Source: Trichosporon coremiiforme
Taxonomy: Eukaryota; Basidiomycota; Tremellomycetes; Trichosporonales; Trichosporonaceae
Direction: 5' to 3'
NCBI GenBank assembly: GCA_039545355.1
Contig: BCJJ01000073.1
Span: forward strand, 1-32,160
Length of the DNA stretch: 32,160 nt
Shown: in pieces, positions 9,275 to 20,776 of the stretch
Position numbering within the stretch: position 1 is the stretch's first letter
How the letters are laid out: every line of letters starts with the position of its first letter
The notes under the pieces: generated by a model
Told to the model about the DNA's origin: nothing
What the model saw: only the letters and a program-made list of their open reading frames with translations
Database searches by the model: none
Program-made: the position numbers and the translations under genes

Positions 9275-12200
9275 ATGACTCGGCCACCCCCGCCGATTCT
9301 ACCCTTTCTGCCCGATGTGCAGGTGGGAGGTCCTTTGCAGGCTCGGCCGGTGAAGGTAGCTGCCTGGTCGGCAGGATCGACACGCCAGGTCGCCCTCGCC
9401 TGTGAAGACAACACCGTCTGGGTAACCACATCTTGCGTTGGTCCCCCCGGCAGTCTGGTCCCCGACCTCTCGCTACCGGAAGCTTACTCTTCATCGTCTC
9501 AGCCGACTGGACGGCCGCGCGCAACATCATCCGCCTCCTCCATCTTGTCCGGGTCTCGAAGACCGTTCAGCCCATCATCCTCCACCCCACGAGCGTCGCT
9601 GTCCCTCACTTCGCCAACACTCACCTCCGTTTCCGATGCCACCGCTGCGCCCGCCCCTCCCGATACTCATGCCCATCGCAACTCCGTGTCGGACCGTGCC
9701 GACCTGCGGGACTATCTGCGCGAGCAGGTCGAATCAGACGAGCGGTCGAGTCTTGGCCTCGGACTAGCCGGCCTGACTCGGCGCGGAATCCAAGTTTCCA
9801 GTCGTGACTCGTCCACACGAGGAGACGAAACGCCCCGTTCCTCTGCCTCCAACACTAGCAAAGCCGACTCGACCGGCACCGGCATCACGCATCGGTTATC
9901 TGGGTTGTGGGGTAAGAAGGAGGACGATGACCTCGCGGCCAAAACGCAATGGAAGAAGGACGAGATGGCGGTGGAGGCTGAGATGGCAAAAGAGGAGGCT
10001 GAGGACGTTAAGGAGAAGGACGATCTGGCCGTCATCGCTTCAAGAGCGGGGAAGGAGGGCGGTGGCAAGGACAGCAGCTCGTCCTCATGCCCCACCCCTC
10101 GGCGCGGCGACGACGCCAAGCCGCCAGTCCGCGTTGTTCTGCCAAATCCCGAGCGAGGCACAGTAATCGACGTTGCCGTGATGGAGGATGTGGGATGTCT
10201 TGTGGTGCTCCGAGACGTGGGTCTGCTCGACATCATCTCGCTCCAGACGCTGGACCCGGTGTCGGCAACGAGCCTCGACTTTGTGTCTGTCGACGGCAAA
10301 CTGCCGAAACTCACCCACAGCTGGCTCTGGCGGGGAGTCCACCTCGCTGTCCGTGAGGAAGGTACCTTACTGATCGCACATGGAGAGCCCTGGCCGAGCC
10401 CATGGCCGAGTCCGAACGGCGACGTGACCCGAGTCGTCATGCTGAATGTCCCGGGCTACAAGTGCGTCGCCACCTTGGAACTTCCCGGTATTGGCGACGT
10501 CGGCGTCACTTCAGGTGGAGAGTCTAGTTACCTCCTCCACTCGAGCGGCGAGTCATTGACCACATACCCGATCAACTTCCCGTCATCAGCTCCGACAACT
10601 CGCTCTCAAACCCCTGTTTCGCCTCACGACAGCCCGAAGCAGCGGAGCGCGAGCGGACCTGCAAGCCCATCGACCTCGGCGGGGTCGTCACCCTACCTCA
10701 GACCTGACGGTCAACGAAGACCCGGTGCTCTGGCGTCGGTGCGCGCGACGAGTGCTCGACACGAGTTGGGCTTGGCGAAGCTGCTGGGCAACAAGAAGGT
10801 CGCCGAGAAGGACAACGTTAACAGCGTCCACGAGCAACCGACAGCTGGCCTCGAGGCTGGGGTCGAGGTGCAGAGGGATGGAGGAAGCTTATGGGACCGT
10901 ATCCTGCTGCACGAGAACGGACAAGGGCTCGGCCTAACCGACACGCACGTTGAGGTAAGCTTTGAAGTTCCCTGGCAAAAGCTGACCTCCAGGCCTTCGA
11001 CTTCGACCGCAAAAAGCTCCACGTTCGGGGCGAGATCGTACTCGACGAGGAAGCCGCCAAGATCTCCGACGCCGTTTTCACGTCCGGGTGGCACGATGTC
11101 TGTATTGTCACGGAGGCTGATACGCAAGTGTACAGTCGCATGGGTCCGCTACAGCCGAATCTGAAGTGGACTCCGAGACGCACGTTCCCAGCGGACGCGG
11201 CGTGCATCTCAAGTGGAACGCTGTACGCGACAGAGGCGAATGCGGTGATCAACGTCGATCTCGGCACAATGGAGCGTAAGACCGAGCAGCGGCTGGTGCA
11301 GCCTACAGCAGGTGACAACCTTTGCCCGTACGGGCCGAGCATCGTTTTCGTTGCCGACAGTAAGCTTCCGCACGTGTAGCATCAGCTGACTTGCAGATGA
11401 CGGATGCGTCGCCAGCCAGACGTTGTCAGACTTCCTGCAGGAGAAGGTCCCAGTACATGAAGAGACGGACAACGACCGGTTCCCTTCTCCGGTGACATTC
11501 TCATGCGTCATTCCTTCGCAGTATGCCGAGGGCGGACACCTCTTCGTGGCCGGAGATGCCGACGGCTCCATTCGGTTATTCGACGCATCACCGCTAAAGC
11601 CGCGGGGTACGTGGACGCTGTTCGATGACCCGGTCCGCTCGGCGACGCTCATCGATCCGTGCTCAGAGAAGGCTGGGAAGCTGGCCGGAAAGCTGCTCTG
11701 CACATCCCAACGAGGCACTGTCGCCGTGCTGGATCTGAAGGAGATGGACGACATGTTCGTGATTCCCGCCGCGCGTGCTCCGATGACGCGCATCTTCGTT
11801 GGCGGCCACAGCATCCTCCTGGCGTACGAGAACGCAAAAGCACGAGTTTGGAACTTTGAGACGGGCGAGTTCCGCCGGTCAACTGGTCTCGACGCCGCAG
11901 ATGACATGCTGAACGTCGGCGATTGGGTTGAGGTTCGCTTCTACGACCCGCCAGCGATCGATTGTCCTCTGACCAAGGTTAACGGGCCGACACCGCTTGG
12001 CTCTAACCTCGGCCGATTGCTTCAGCTCGATCTCCGACAGCTGGCGACCTGGCTCAACGCGCATCCCAACGACGTAGACCCCCTGGATGTCTGTCGCGGA
12101 CTGTTATCCGTGTTCCTCACGTTCGGGATCAACCAGGGTATCGACGAGGTCTGTGAGAACAACTTGGGCATCAAGCCGCCAAAGCAAGCGGTTGCAGTGG

Positions 12201-13892
12201 GACTGGAAGGGTGAGCTCGAGTGCCTCCTCTCACAGCTAACATCAGGCAACACGGCACGTCAATTTTGTCGTATGCGAACAGTCTGGCAGCGTGGAGAAT
12301 ATCCGGAACTGCTACGGGATTGCGGCAGCTTGCGATTGTGACGCTGCTCCGTCCGTTTATGGAATCTCCAGGTGAGCTCCGCCTGTGGGCGAGCGCTGAC
12401 AGCCAGCGTACGAAGACAGCGCAGCGGACGTCGTCGCTTACTACTCCGCGTGTCTGCCCGAAGATACTGTGGAGGCTGGCATTGACCTGTTTGCCGGATA
12501 CTACCTCGACACGGCGGTGGACGTGCATCAATCAGCGCGCATGCTCTTCGGTGCCAGGTTGAGCAGGATGCCGAACGAGGACATTGAGAAGCTTGTGGAA
12601 GCACGGCAGGATCAACGTGAGTTACCTTCAGCTGTCTTCTCTGACTCGTCACAGTGCCAACTCGGGTACCCGCAGATCAGGCAATGTCTGAGGCTTCCGC
12701 GCAAGCGTTGACCGTGGTCGGTGGTATTGCGATCCACCGCTTCGCGTGCATGAATCCAGCCGCGCTGAAGGACGCCGCGTCATCGATCGAGCTCTACTTG
12801 ACCGACCCGAAGTACACGCATGTTGGACTCGCGATCGAACTGTGCTCGAAAGGCTTCACGACCTGGCAGACGTACCTGGACCCGATGGACCTGTTGCGAC
12901 GGCTGTTCTATCTCGCGACGCACAAGGACTCGTCCCTTCCGAACGCTGCTTCGGTTGCGGCGCAAGCGCGCCTCGCAGTGCTGAACGTCGCTTCCTCGAA
13001 CGCCCCGCTCTTCATGTCAACGCTGAGCCAGGACATCATGGACGCTAAGACCGTCGACGACCGTACAGCGGTCATGAAGCTGTGCGTGTTCATGGCTCGC
13101 CGCCGCCCGGCGTTGCTCGAGAACGGCCTTCCCCGTATTTGCGAGGCGGTTGTAAAGAGTCTCGACCCGAACATCGGCAAGATGCGAGACGACGTTTGGC
13201 AAGCCGCGACCGTTATCCTAAACGAGCTCGTTTCAGCGTGAGTCTTTCATAACCAAAGTTGTGGACTAAGGCACATTCGTGCTGCACCGCTTCTGAGAAG
13301 GCACCATCAGCTGATCACACCTGCAGATTCACGACAGTTGACTTCTGCGCCCACACGCAGCGTCTAGCTGTGGGCACGAACGAGGGCGCGGTTATCATGT
13401 ATGACCTGAAGACTGCGTCGCGGCTGTACGTGTTAGAGCCTCACCACAAGGCGGTCAGCGCGGTCTCTTTCGCACCGGACGGGCGGCGCCTTGTCACTGT
13501 CTCGCTCGAGGAGAGCGATGCGACGGTGTGGAAGGTTGGCTCCAGCATCAGCGGCTTCTTCAACGTTGGCGGCCCGCCGCGGCAGGGTGGCAAACCCGGC
13601 GAGCCATATCGCCGCATCCCTTTCGTTCGCGCCGATGACGGTGAGTGTTGTTTGAAGGCGAGGGGTAGTGACCGGACCCCACACCGTGCCTGGTGTGTCG
13701 AGTGTGGCACTGGGAACAGAAGGGGCAAATTCGAGATCTCGATACCTACCATGATGGAGTCGAGACCGTGACTGACATCCAGAACCTCTCGGCGATGTCG
13801 GCGCTCTTAGCGAGGTGCGCGTTTCATGGCTCGCGAACCGACAAGCGCGCGTCTCGATCGGTGCTACGACGCTCACGTTCGAAACAACATAA
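9275..13892 (+). CDS. Large WD40-repeat protein resembling WDR7/rabconnectin-3 beta, 8 exons, 1400 aa
   Basis: Exons: 9275-10954, 10993-11359, 11397-12210, 12247-12371, 12407-12616, 12655-13237, 13327-13640, 13783-13892. All junctions are GT-AG and keep frame to TAA at 13890. The N-terminal half has beta-propeller-like stretches broken by Ser/Thr/Pro-rich and charged low-complexity segments. Further propeller-like blades follow, such as GHLFVAGDADGSIRLFD. A helical, HEAT/armadillo-like segment comes next, and the protein ends in WD repeats (around residues 1261-1330, including FAPDGRRLVTVS and VWKV). A propeller, helical middle and terminal WD pair is the plan of WDR7. In animals WDR7 works with DMXL proteins in V-ATPase assembly on endomembranes. 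The assignment rests on architecture and short motifs. Introns are 35-38 nt except the last two, at 89 and 142 nt. Confidence 0.75.
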
Positions 13893-14184
13893 TCACATCA
13901 CATACTGCAAAACCTCGATCAGACATCGATGTCAGGAGGAAGTGTAATGCATGCTTAATCCCTGCCTCACCTCAGTTTCACATCATCCGCAGTTTTCACA
14001 TTCACAGCTTGATCGATGTCCGCCCTGTGGCGAGACACAAGCGGCGCAGTGCGAACCTCCCGACTGCAAAATGCACTCTGCGGTGCGCTCCAGGGGTCGG
14101 CTCACGCCTACTAACAGAACGATGTAAGTACTTAAAAGCTAACGTCCAGTGGCGAAAGTCTCCCCACAGACACCGTCATTCAGA

Positions 14185-17100
14185 ATGCGTTCCTACTCTG
14201 CGCTGGTCGCTGTCCTCTCCCTCCTCGCTTCGAGCCACGCTGCCCCGGCCGGCCCGGTGCCCCGCGACGAAACTGTTCCCGGTGACCCACTGCCCAAGGC
14301 CGTCTCTGGCTCCGACGCCCCCCCAGCCCTCGAGCGTCCCGGCGACCCTCAGGACTCGACCGATATCTATCAACTCCTCTCGTCTGGCGACAACCTCCTC
14401 AAACGCCTGAAGAATCGCGGGTATAAAGACTCCGCTGTATACGGCGCCGGAAGTCATGCTGGATCAGATGCGTCCGCTGAAGCCGCTGCTGCTTTCGACC
14501 ACTTCCGCTGGACGGCCGCCCCCACTGCGCGTGAAGTTACTGGGTCTGACCCTGGAGCCTTCGCTGCCCGTGGCTACTCTGCTTCTGCTGGCGCCTCCGC
14601 TGCTTCGGATGACTCTCCCCCTTCTCCTTCCGGCGCGAACTCGGCTGCGGTGCCTTCGGCTCCCTTGCCCTCCGCCACCGCTGTGCCGTCTGCCGCCCTG
14701 TCTTCCGCTACTTCGGGCGTCCCCTCGACTCTTCAATCCGTCGCTTCTCCCGCTGGCTCCGGCCCCGGAACGACGATGCCGACTGGTTCTGCTGCCACTG
14801 GCTCCGAGTCTGGTTCTGCTGCCGCCGTGACCGGCTCCTTCTGTAGCATGTTCTCGGGTGCAGGCTCGGCCACGGTTTCCTCTTCCTCTGCCTCCGCCTC
14901 CGGTGGCGCCAGCGGCGCCGAGGCTTCTGGCTCAGCTTCCGCCTCTGCTTCTGGGGCCGGCAGCATGCCTGGCTCCGAGGGCGAAGCCCCTGCCGACTCT
15001 TCGGGCTCGTCGGACACGGGCAGCGACTCTGGCTCAGACTACGACTCCGACTCAGGCTCTGACGCCAGCTCTCCCTCTGGTTCTGGCGACAGCTCTGGCG
15101 ACGCCGGCAGCACCTCTGCTACGTCCTCCAGCTCTGGCTCTGACAGCGCGTCCTCCTGGGGCTGGTCCTCTGGAGACTCTGGTGCCTCTGCTAGTGGCTC
15201 GGCGACTGCTTCGGCATCCGCTGCCTCTGGCGGAGCGTCGAGGGACCCAGGCTCCGAATCTTTCGACGCGGCCTCCCGTGGCGCGTCCGCCGACTCTACG
15301 TCCTCAGCGTCCGCTGCCACTGGTAGCTACGACTCGGCCACGGCGTCTGCATCCGCGAGCAGCGGCTCGAACTCTGGCTCCTCTGACAGCTCCGACTCCG
15401 GCTCATCTGCATCGGTCACTGCCTCGGCTGACTCAGGAGGCTCGTCCGACTACGCTGCCACCGACGACATTGAGGCGTCCGGTGACGCTTCCGGCGATAA
15501 CGGCGGTGACTCTGGTGATGCTTCGGATAGTGCCAGTGACAACTTCTCCTCCGATGCCTCAGCCACCATTTCTGCGTCAATCTCCGAGTTTTCTGGTGAT
15601 TCTTCCGAGTCTTCTGGCGAGACCGCTGAGGTTGCCGGTGATTCTTCTGAGTCTTCGGGTGACTCTTCCGAGTCCTCTGGCGAAGCTTCCGAGTCTTCGG
15701 GTGATTCGTCCGAATCTTCCGGTGGCTCTTCTGAGACCGCGGGTGATTCCTCTGAGTCTGCTGATGACTCTTCTGACTCCAGCGATGACTCTGGCTCGGG
15801 CGAGTCTGAGGACGCTTCTGGTGACTCGGGTGGCTCGGATGGGTCTGACTCTCCCACCGCCACCCAGGGGTCGTCTTCAGGTGAAACAGCCTCGGACGCT
15901 TCTTCGAGCGGCGATCTCACCTCTGGTGCCCCGGACCTCTCCATGAACAGCACACTCTGCCTCAACATGACTAACTGCACTGCGAACGCGACCGACGTTC
16001 CCTACCCTAGCGCGACTTCTTCCCTCGACAACGGTTCCTCTGGCTCCACAGAAAGCGATGAGAGCTCCTCCGACTCTACCGAGGGGGACTCCTCTGGCTC
16101 TGGCGAGGACTTCTCTGGCTCTTCCGACATCGGCGAGGAAAATTCCTCTGGCTCTTCCGACACCGGTGAGGAGAGTTCATCCGGCGCCTCCGAAACAGGC
16201 GAGGACAACTCCTCTGATGGTGCCGACAGCTCCAGCTCCGACGCCTCTTCTGAGGACTCCCCCCGCAAGCGTTCGTTCAGCCACGCTTTGCGTTCCTTCC
16301 TTAACGATCCCACTCAGTTTTTTCGGCATTCCTTTCTGAAGCGCTCGACCCGTCTAAGCGCTCCCTCCGCTGACCGGTACAACCGCATCGCACGCCGCAA
16401 GTCTAAGCACAAGAACAAGGGCGGTAAGCAGGTGCCCCTCGATGACGGTAGCGAGGGCGGCGATGGCGCCTCTGCCTCCGCATGGCCTCCTGAGTCTTCC
16501 GCTTCTGCTGCTGGCGAGGACGGTGATGGAGCATCTATGTCTGCCTGGTCTCCCGACTCATCGGCTTCCGCTGCTGGTGAGGGAGGTGATAGCGCATCTG
16601 CTTCTGCCTGGTCTCCTGACTCATCGGCCTCCGCTAGTGGTGGTGCCGCCGAGTCTGACTGGGAGTCTGATGGCCAAGCTTCTGCGACGTCCCCAGGATC
16701 GGCGGCTGCGGAGGGTCCCTCTGGTCACGCACCCACTCCATCAGCCTCCGGCAAGCACCCGTCTTCCTCCGGCTTCCTCTCCTCGTCCGGATCTGGTGGC
16801 TCCTCCAAGTTCTCTGCCCCTCACCACGTCATCTATGCGAATAGTAAGCTTGAGGACCACGTTCGCACAGCTAACAATCAGAAGTCTTCCCTGGCGGTGG
16901 TAACAAGCCTCCTTCTGTCGAGGAACTCGGCCAGTACAACCGCTTGATGCTCGCCTTCCTGACCACCAAGGGACTCGATGCATCTACGGTTCAGACTTGG
17001 GTCGATCTCGATGAGGCAACGCGCAAGCAGACCCTCGACAGCTACCACGAAGCCGGTATCGCGGTAATGCTCGCGGTCTTCGGCGCCGAGGACAAGCCTA

Positions 17101-18057
17101 CGACTTCCGGCATCAGCCCGACCGAGTTCGCCGGCACCGTCGCCGACTACGTCAAGAAGTACGGCTTCGATGGCGCCGACATCGATTACGAAGGTGAGCG
17201 TCGCCCCCAGTTTTGAGGGTTATCTTCTCAAACTGACCTCAGACTTCGATGCCGCTGACGCTGGCAAGTCTGCCGCGTGGGTGACCGACTTCCACAAGGC
17301 GCTCCGCTCGGCTCTTGGCCCCGACTACCTCATCTCCCACGCTCCCATCAGCCCCTGGTTCCAAGGCAGCGCGTACCCCGACGGCGCCTACGAGACTGTG
17401 TTCAAGAACATCGGCGACGAGCTCGACTTCTTCAACTTGCAGTACTACAACGCCGAGGACAACTACATGGACTGCAAGGTAAGTTATGGTGCTCCTCAGG
17501 AAAACTGACGCCAGTCCCTCGTCATGGACTCAGGATCAACCTACCCCGGCACTTCGGTCAAGCAGCTCAACGCGATGGGCATCCCCTGGGAGAAGCTCGT
17601 CATCGGCAAGCCGATAGCATCGGGCGAAGCCAACACGGGTTACATCGAGCCGGCCACGCTTGCCAAGTGCATCGCCGAGGTCAAGTCCCTCGGCGGCCAG
17701 ACGAACGTCATGTTCTGGCAGTGGAGTGCGGAAGTTGTGAGTTGACGCTGACGAACCATTCTTCGGATGAGCTAATCGCAGAACAATGTCGAGATTCTCA
17801 ACACCGTTATCGGCGGGGCTTCAAGCAGTACTTCAACGAGTGGCGACCTCGACAGCAGCTCCTCCGACAGCACCTCTGACGGCACCGCCGACAGCGCCTC
17901 CCCCGACAGCACCTCCTCTGCTAAGGGTAAAGGTGGCCATGGAGGTGGTGGAGCCTCTCCAACGAGTGCGCAGTCCTCGGCATCCACTGGCTGGAACGAA
18001 GACACTGGGGCCTCCGGCGACGACGGCGGGGGCTCCTCTGACTCCGCCGATGAGTAA
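14185..18057 (+). CDS. Secreted GH18 (chitinase-like) protein with giant Ser-rich N-terminal region, 5 exons, 1234 aa
   Basis: Exons: 14185-16843, 16882-17193, 17243-17478, 17515-17736, 17782-18057. Signal peptide at residues 1-19 (MRSYSALVAVLSLLASSHA). About 670 residues follow that are rich in Ser, Ala, Gly and Asp, mucin-like and probably O-glycosylated, with short tandem repeats. Residues 693-745 are basic with several dibasic sites, and a second Ser-rich block runs to about 875. A GH18 TIM-barrel domain spans about 878-1145: strand VIYAN, catalytic motif DGADIDYE with Glu990 as proton donor, FFNLQYYN on strand 6 and MFWQW on strand 8. The C-terminal tail is Ser/Gly/Asp-rich. The catalytic Asp and Glu are intact, so chitin or a related beta-1,4-GlcNAc substrate is likely. 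Probable place: cell wall or matrix. The 3' neighbour encodes a paralogue of the catalytic domain. Confidence 0.88.
15585..15780 (+). repeat. Degenerate Ser/Asp/Glu heptad repeats in GH18 protein
   Basis: Within the first exon a unit close to SGDSSES is repeated about seven times, with variants such as SGEASES and SGGSSETA. The DNA copies vary at synonymous sites, so the array is not a recent expansion. Confidence 0.7.
16099..16218 (+). repeat. Degenerate 11-residue acidic/Ser repeats in GH18 protein
   Basis: Three to four units close to GEENSSGSSDT occur just before the dibasic segment. Confidence 0.6.
16450..16638 (+). repeat. Three 21-residue (63-bp) tandem repeats in GH18 protein
   Basis: Three consecutive units of 21 residues share the form G-E-x-G-D-x-A-S-x-S-A-W-x-P-(E/D)-S-S-A-S-A. 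Each has one conserved Trp. They lie between the basic dibasic segment and the GH18 domain. Confidence 0.85.
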
Positions 18058-18478
18058 ACAGCCGCCCTCGCCTATTCCACCGCTGGTCGATGAATAGTAC
18101 GTATGGTAACTGCCCCTGCGACTGTGTCGCCATGTACCTGTGTGTCTCTTCGTTCGTGTACTCACAAGACTCCACTGACGGTACTTCCTTTATTGCTCTG
18201 ACTGACGATCAGGGGTCGAAGCACAAAGTCAGGGGCCGATCGACGGTCTCACAGGTGATCGTCGTCTTATCTTCAATGAGGCCGTTGTCACAACAATAGG
18301 CATCAATGTGGAGGAGGCTGCAGCTGCTGCAGCTGTTAACTTGCTGTTTACTGACGAGCCTGGTGTTCGATGGACCGCACGTTCATAAGACGGACGTGGG
18401 GTGCGTCTCCCGTTCGCCACCCCTTCCCTGTCAACTCCTTTCGCCTGCGCAAGTGTGCCATCAAGTCTTACTGTGAAA
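18058..18478. other. Intergenic interval between tandem GH18 genes
   Basis: About 420 bp holding the 3' end of the first gene and the promoter of the second. It contains a near-perfect CTGCAG/CAGCTG-rich palindromic stretch at about 18317-18335. No clear TATA box is seen. Confidence 0.5.
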
Positions 18479-20776
18479 ATGCTCTTCAACGTTCTCGCTG
18501 TCTTATCTCTTTCGACTTGTGTCTACTCGAGTCCCATCTGGCGACCCGCTCTCGCTGGTCGAGGCGAGCCTGCCACTCCCAATGCGACTGCCGACCAGTC
18601 TTCTGGTGCTCCTGCTGGACAGGGTGCCGCTTCTTCATCCTCTGTGGTGGCTTCGGCCGGCTCGACGGTCGTCGCTCAAGCTTCAGCCACATCGTACAAC
18701 ACTACAGGAAACCAGACCGCCACCGCTGGATGCCCCCATGGCGCTTTCCAGTGCTCTGGCCAGGATCTGCAGGGTGAGTAGCAGCAGCGTCGGCGCGCTC
18801 ACCACAGTCTGTGGCAACGGGGCGTGGACTACAATCCAGACATGCACCGAGAAGCAGATCTGCGTGTAAGGTGTCCCTTGCGTCTTCGAGCTGACGTCAG
18901 GATGTCGCCCTACTACAACTGTGTCGAGCAAAGCTACGTTGAACTCACAAACTCGACCACCTCAGGCACCTCTTCGTCTCCCAACGCTTCTACTTCGGCC
19001 GCCGCGGGGTTCACTGGTTCGAACTCGACCGGTTTGACCAACTCGCAGGGCAACACCACAAGTACTCCTGGCAACACCACGACCGGCGGCTCCAGCAGCC
19101 CTGCTGGCATCCACACGTGGATCGCGCCTCACCGAGTCATCTACGCGAACCTGGCCTCGAAATCTGAGTCTGGCTTCCCCGATCCCGATCAGCTGGGCGA
19201 CTTCAACCGCCTCATCATCAGCGTCTACCTCGCAGACGGGAGGAAAGCTTTCGACGTGGGTACTATCTTTGCATCCCCCATGAAGCCCTCATCAGCTGAC
19301 TCCAGAATGCGAAAGCATGGGCCGACATGGATCCCCAAAAGCGACAATCCTTGCTCGACGCATACCACAAGCGCGGCATTGCAGTCATGCTCTCACTCTT
19401 TGGCTCAACAGACGCACCGACGAGCAAGGAGAAGTGCGATCCTGCCAAGTTTGCTGACGAAGTCGCAAACTTCACGCTCCAGTACGGTTTCGATGGCGTC
19501 GACGCAGACTACGAAGACTTTGACGCCATGAACGCGGGCGAGGCTGTTGCATGGTTGGCCCGTGAGTTAACTCAGTGGTGTCGTTAACTCAACTTAGCAT
19601 TCCAGAAGAGACTTCGGGAGAAGTTGCCAAACCACCTGATCTCGCACGCACCCATCGCGCCCTGGTTTGCCGAGGACAAGTACGAGGACGGCGCATACGC
19701 CGGCTTCCAAAAGCAGGCAGGCGATGGCGTCGACTTCTACAACCTCCAGTACTATAACCAGGAGGGGCAGTATGAGGACTGCGAGTCGGTCATGGTCGAC
19801 GCGAGCAAGACGCAGTATCCCAAGACATCGATCAAGGAGTTGCACGAGGGCCTCGGCATCCCGCTTGAGAAGCTCGTACTCGGCAAGCCGGTGGCTAAGG
19901 GCGAGGCAGCGTCTGGGTGAGTTGAGCAGCTCAGGGCGCAATTCCATCAGAGCTAACACCCCAGCTTTATGACTCCCAACGACCTTGGACAATGCTTCGC
20001 GCTGAACGACTTTGAGTGGCCCGAGTCCCTCATGTTCTGGCAATGGAAGGACGAGGAGGTAAGCTATCTAAGCTTGCTCTTCAGCTGACAGCCAGAAACC
20101 GTCCGAGTTTCTCGCCAACGTGCTCGAGAGTAGTGACTGTGAGGAATGGGGTTATGAGGACGGCGCGACCGAGGCCAGCTCCAGTGCTGGCTCGGCGTCG
20201 TCGACACCTTCGAACACCTCGCAGCCTGTATCTTCGAGCCCGCCTGCTGGTTTGGGCGGCCTCAATACGACGAATTCGGCATCCTCAGCCTCCTCTGTGA
20301 CTGGACCAAGCGCATCGAGCGCTTCTGGCTCCACCGCCTCTGCCAGCGGTGCCAGTCCGACCGCAACATCATCGAGCGCCTCGACCGCATCGACACCTGC
20401 TAGCCCGGGTACGGCCGTTAACTTAGGTGCCGCCTCAAGCGCCGCCTCAAGCTCTCCCGCAAACAGTGCTACGCCATCCAGCAACGCACCAGGCGTGCCC
20501 AGCCCCTCTGCCTCTACCGGCGGCTCATCACTAAGTGGCTCCAGGACCGCCGCGTCGTCTAGCGCAATCACTTCATCGACCTCCTCATCCTCCTTGTCCT
20601 CCACAAGCGCCTCCACAAGCGACTCAGGCAACTGGATCGATCCCTCCACAAGCTCAGCCACGAGTTCGCCGGCCGCCTCATCCTCTCCCGCGTCGACTGC
20701 GTCGACCGTTGTCGACGCCTCCGGTTCTGCGAGTAACGCTCCAAGCGAGACGCACGCGATGCCTGGTGCGTCGTAG
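18479..20776 (+). CDS. Secreted GH18 (chitinase-like) protein with six-Cys module and Ser-rich tail, 7 exons, 685 aa
   Basis: Exons: 18479-18773, 18808-18865, 18901-19255, 19306-19561, 19598-19916, 19965-20058, 20096-20776. Signal peptide MLFNVLAVLSLSTCVYSS, then a Ser/Ala-rich spacer. Next is a small six-Cys module (Cys 85, 92, 100, 111, 117, 125), in which GQDLQVCGNGAWTTIQTC looks like fungal chitin/carbohydrate-binding modules of the CBM19 kind. The GH18 barrel runs about residues 195-475: VIYAN, catalytic DGVDADYE with Glu306 as proton donor, FYNLQYYN and MFWQW. The last about 200 residues are Ser/Ala/Thr-rich, without a hydrophobic GPI tail. The catalytic domain aligns along its length with that of the upstream gene, though the accessory regions differ. 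The first intron (34 nt) has a weak branch site, so that junction is the least certain. Confidence 0.87.

Noticed and set aside
13693..13782. Frame reading VWHWEQ inside the last WD40-gene intron
   Set aside because: It looks like a WD-repeat fragment, but joining it to the flanking exons in frame fails (stop codon or no splice sites), whereas a single 142-nt intron gives a clean ending.
14124..14149. Possible 5' leader intron of the first GH18 gene (GTAAGT, CTAAC, CAG)
   Set aside because: All three signals are present, but the interval is only 26 nt, shorter than any other intron here (minimum 34) and probably too short to splice.
14733..15980. Minus-strand and alternative-frame long ORFs across the Ser-rich exon
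   Set aside because: They are shadows of the repetitive Ser/Ala/Gly coding sequence, giving Glu/Ser- or Pro/Leu-rich nonsense in other frames.
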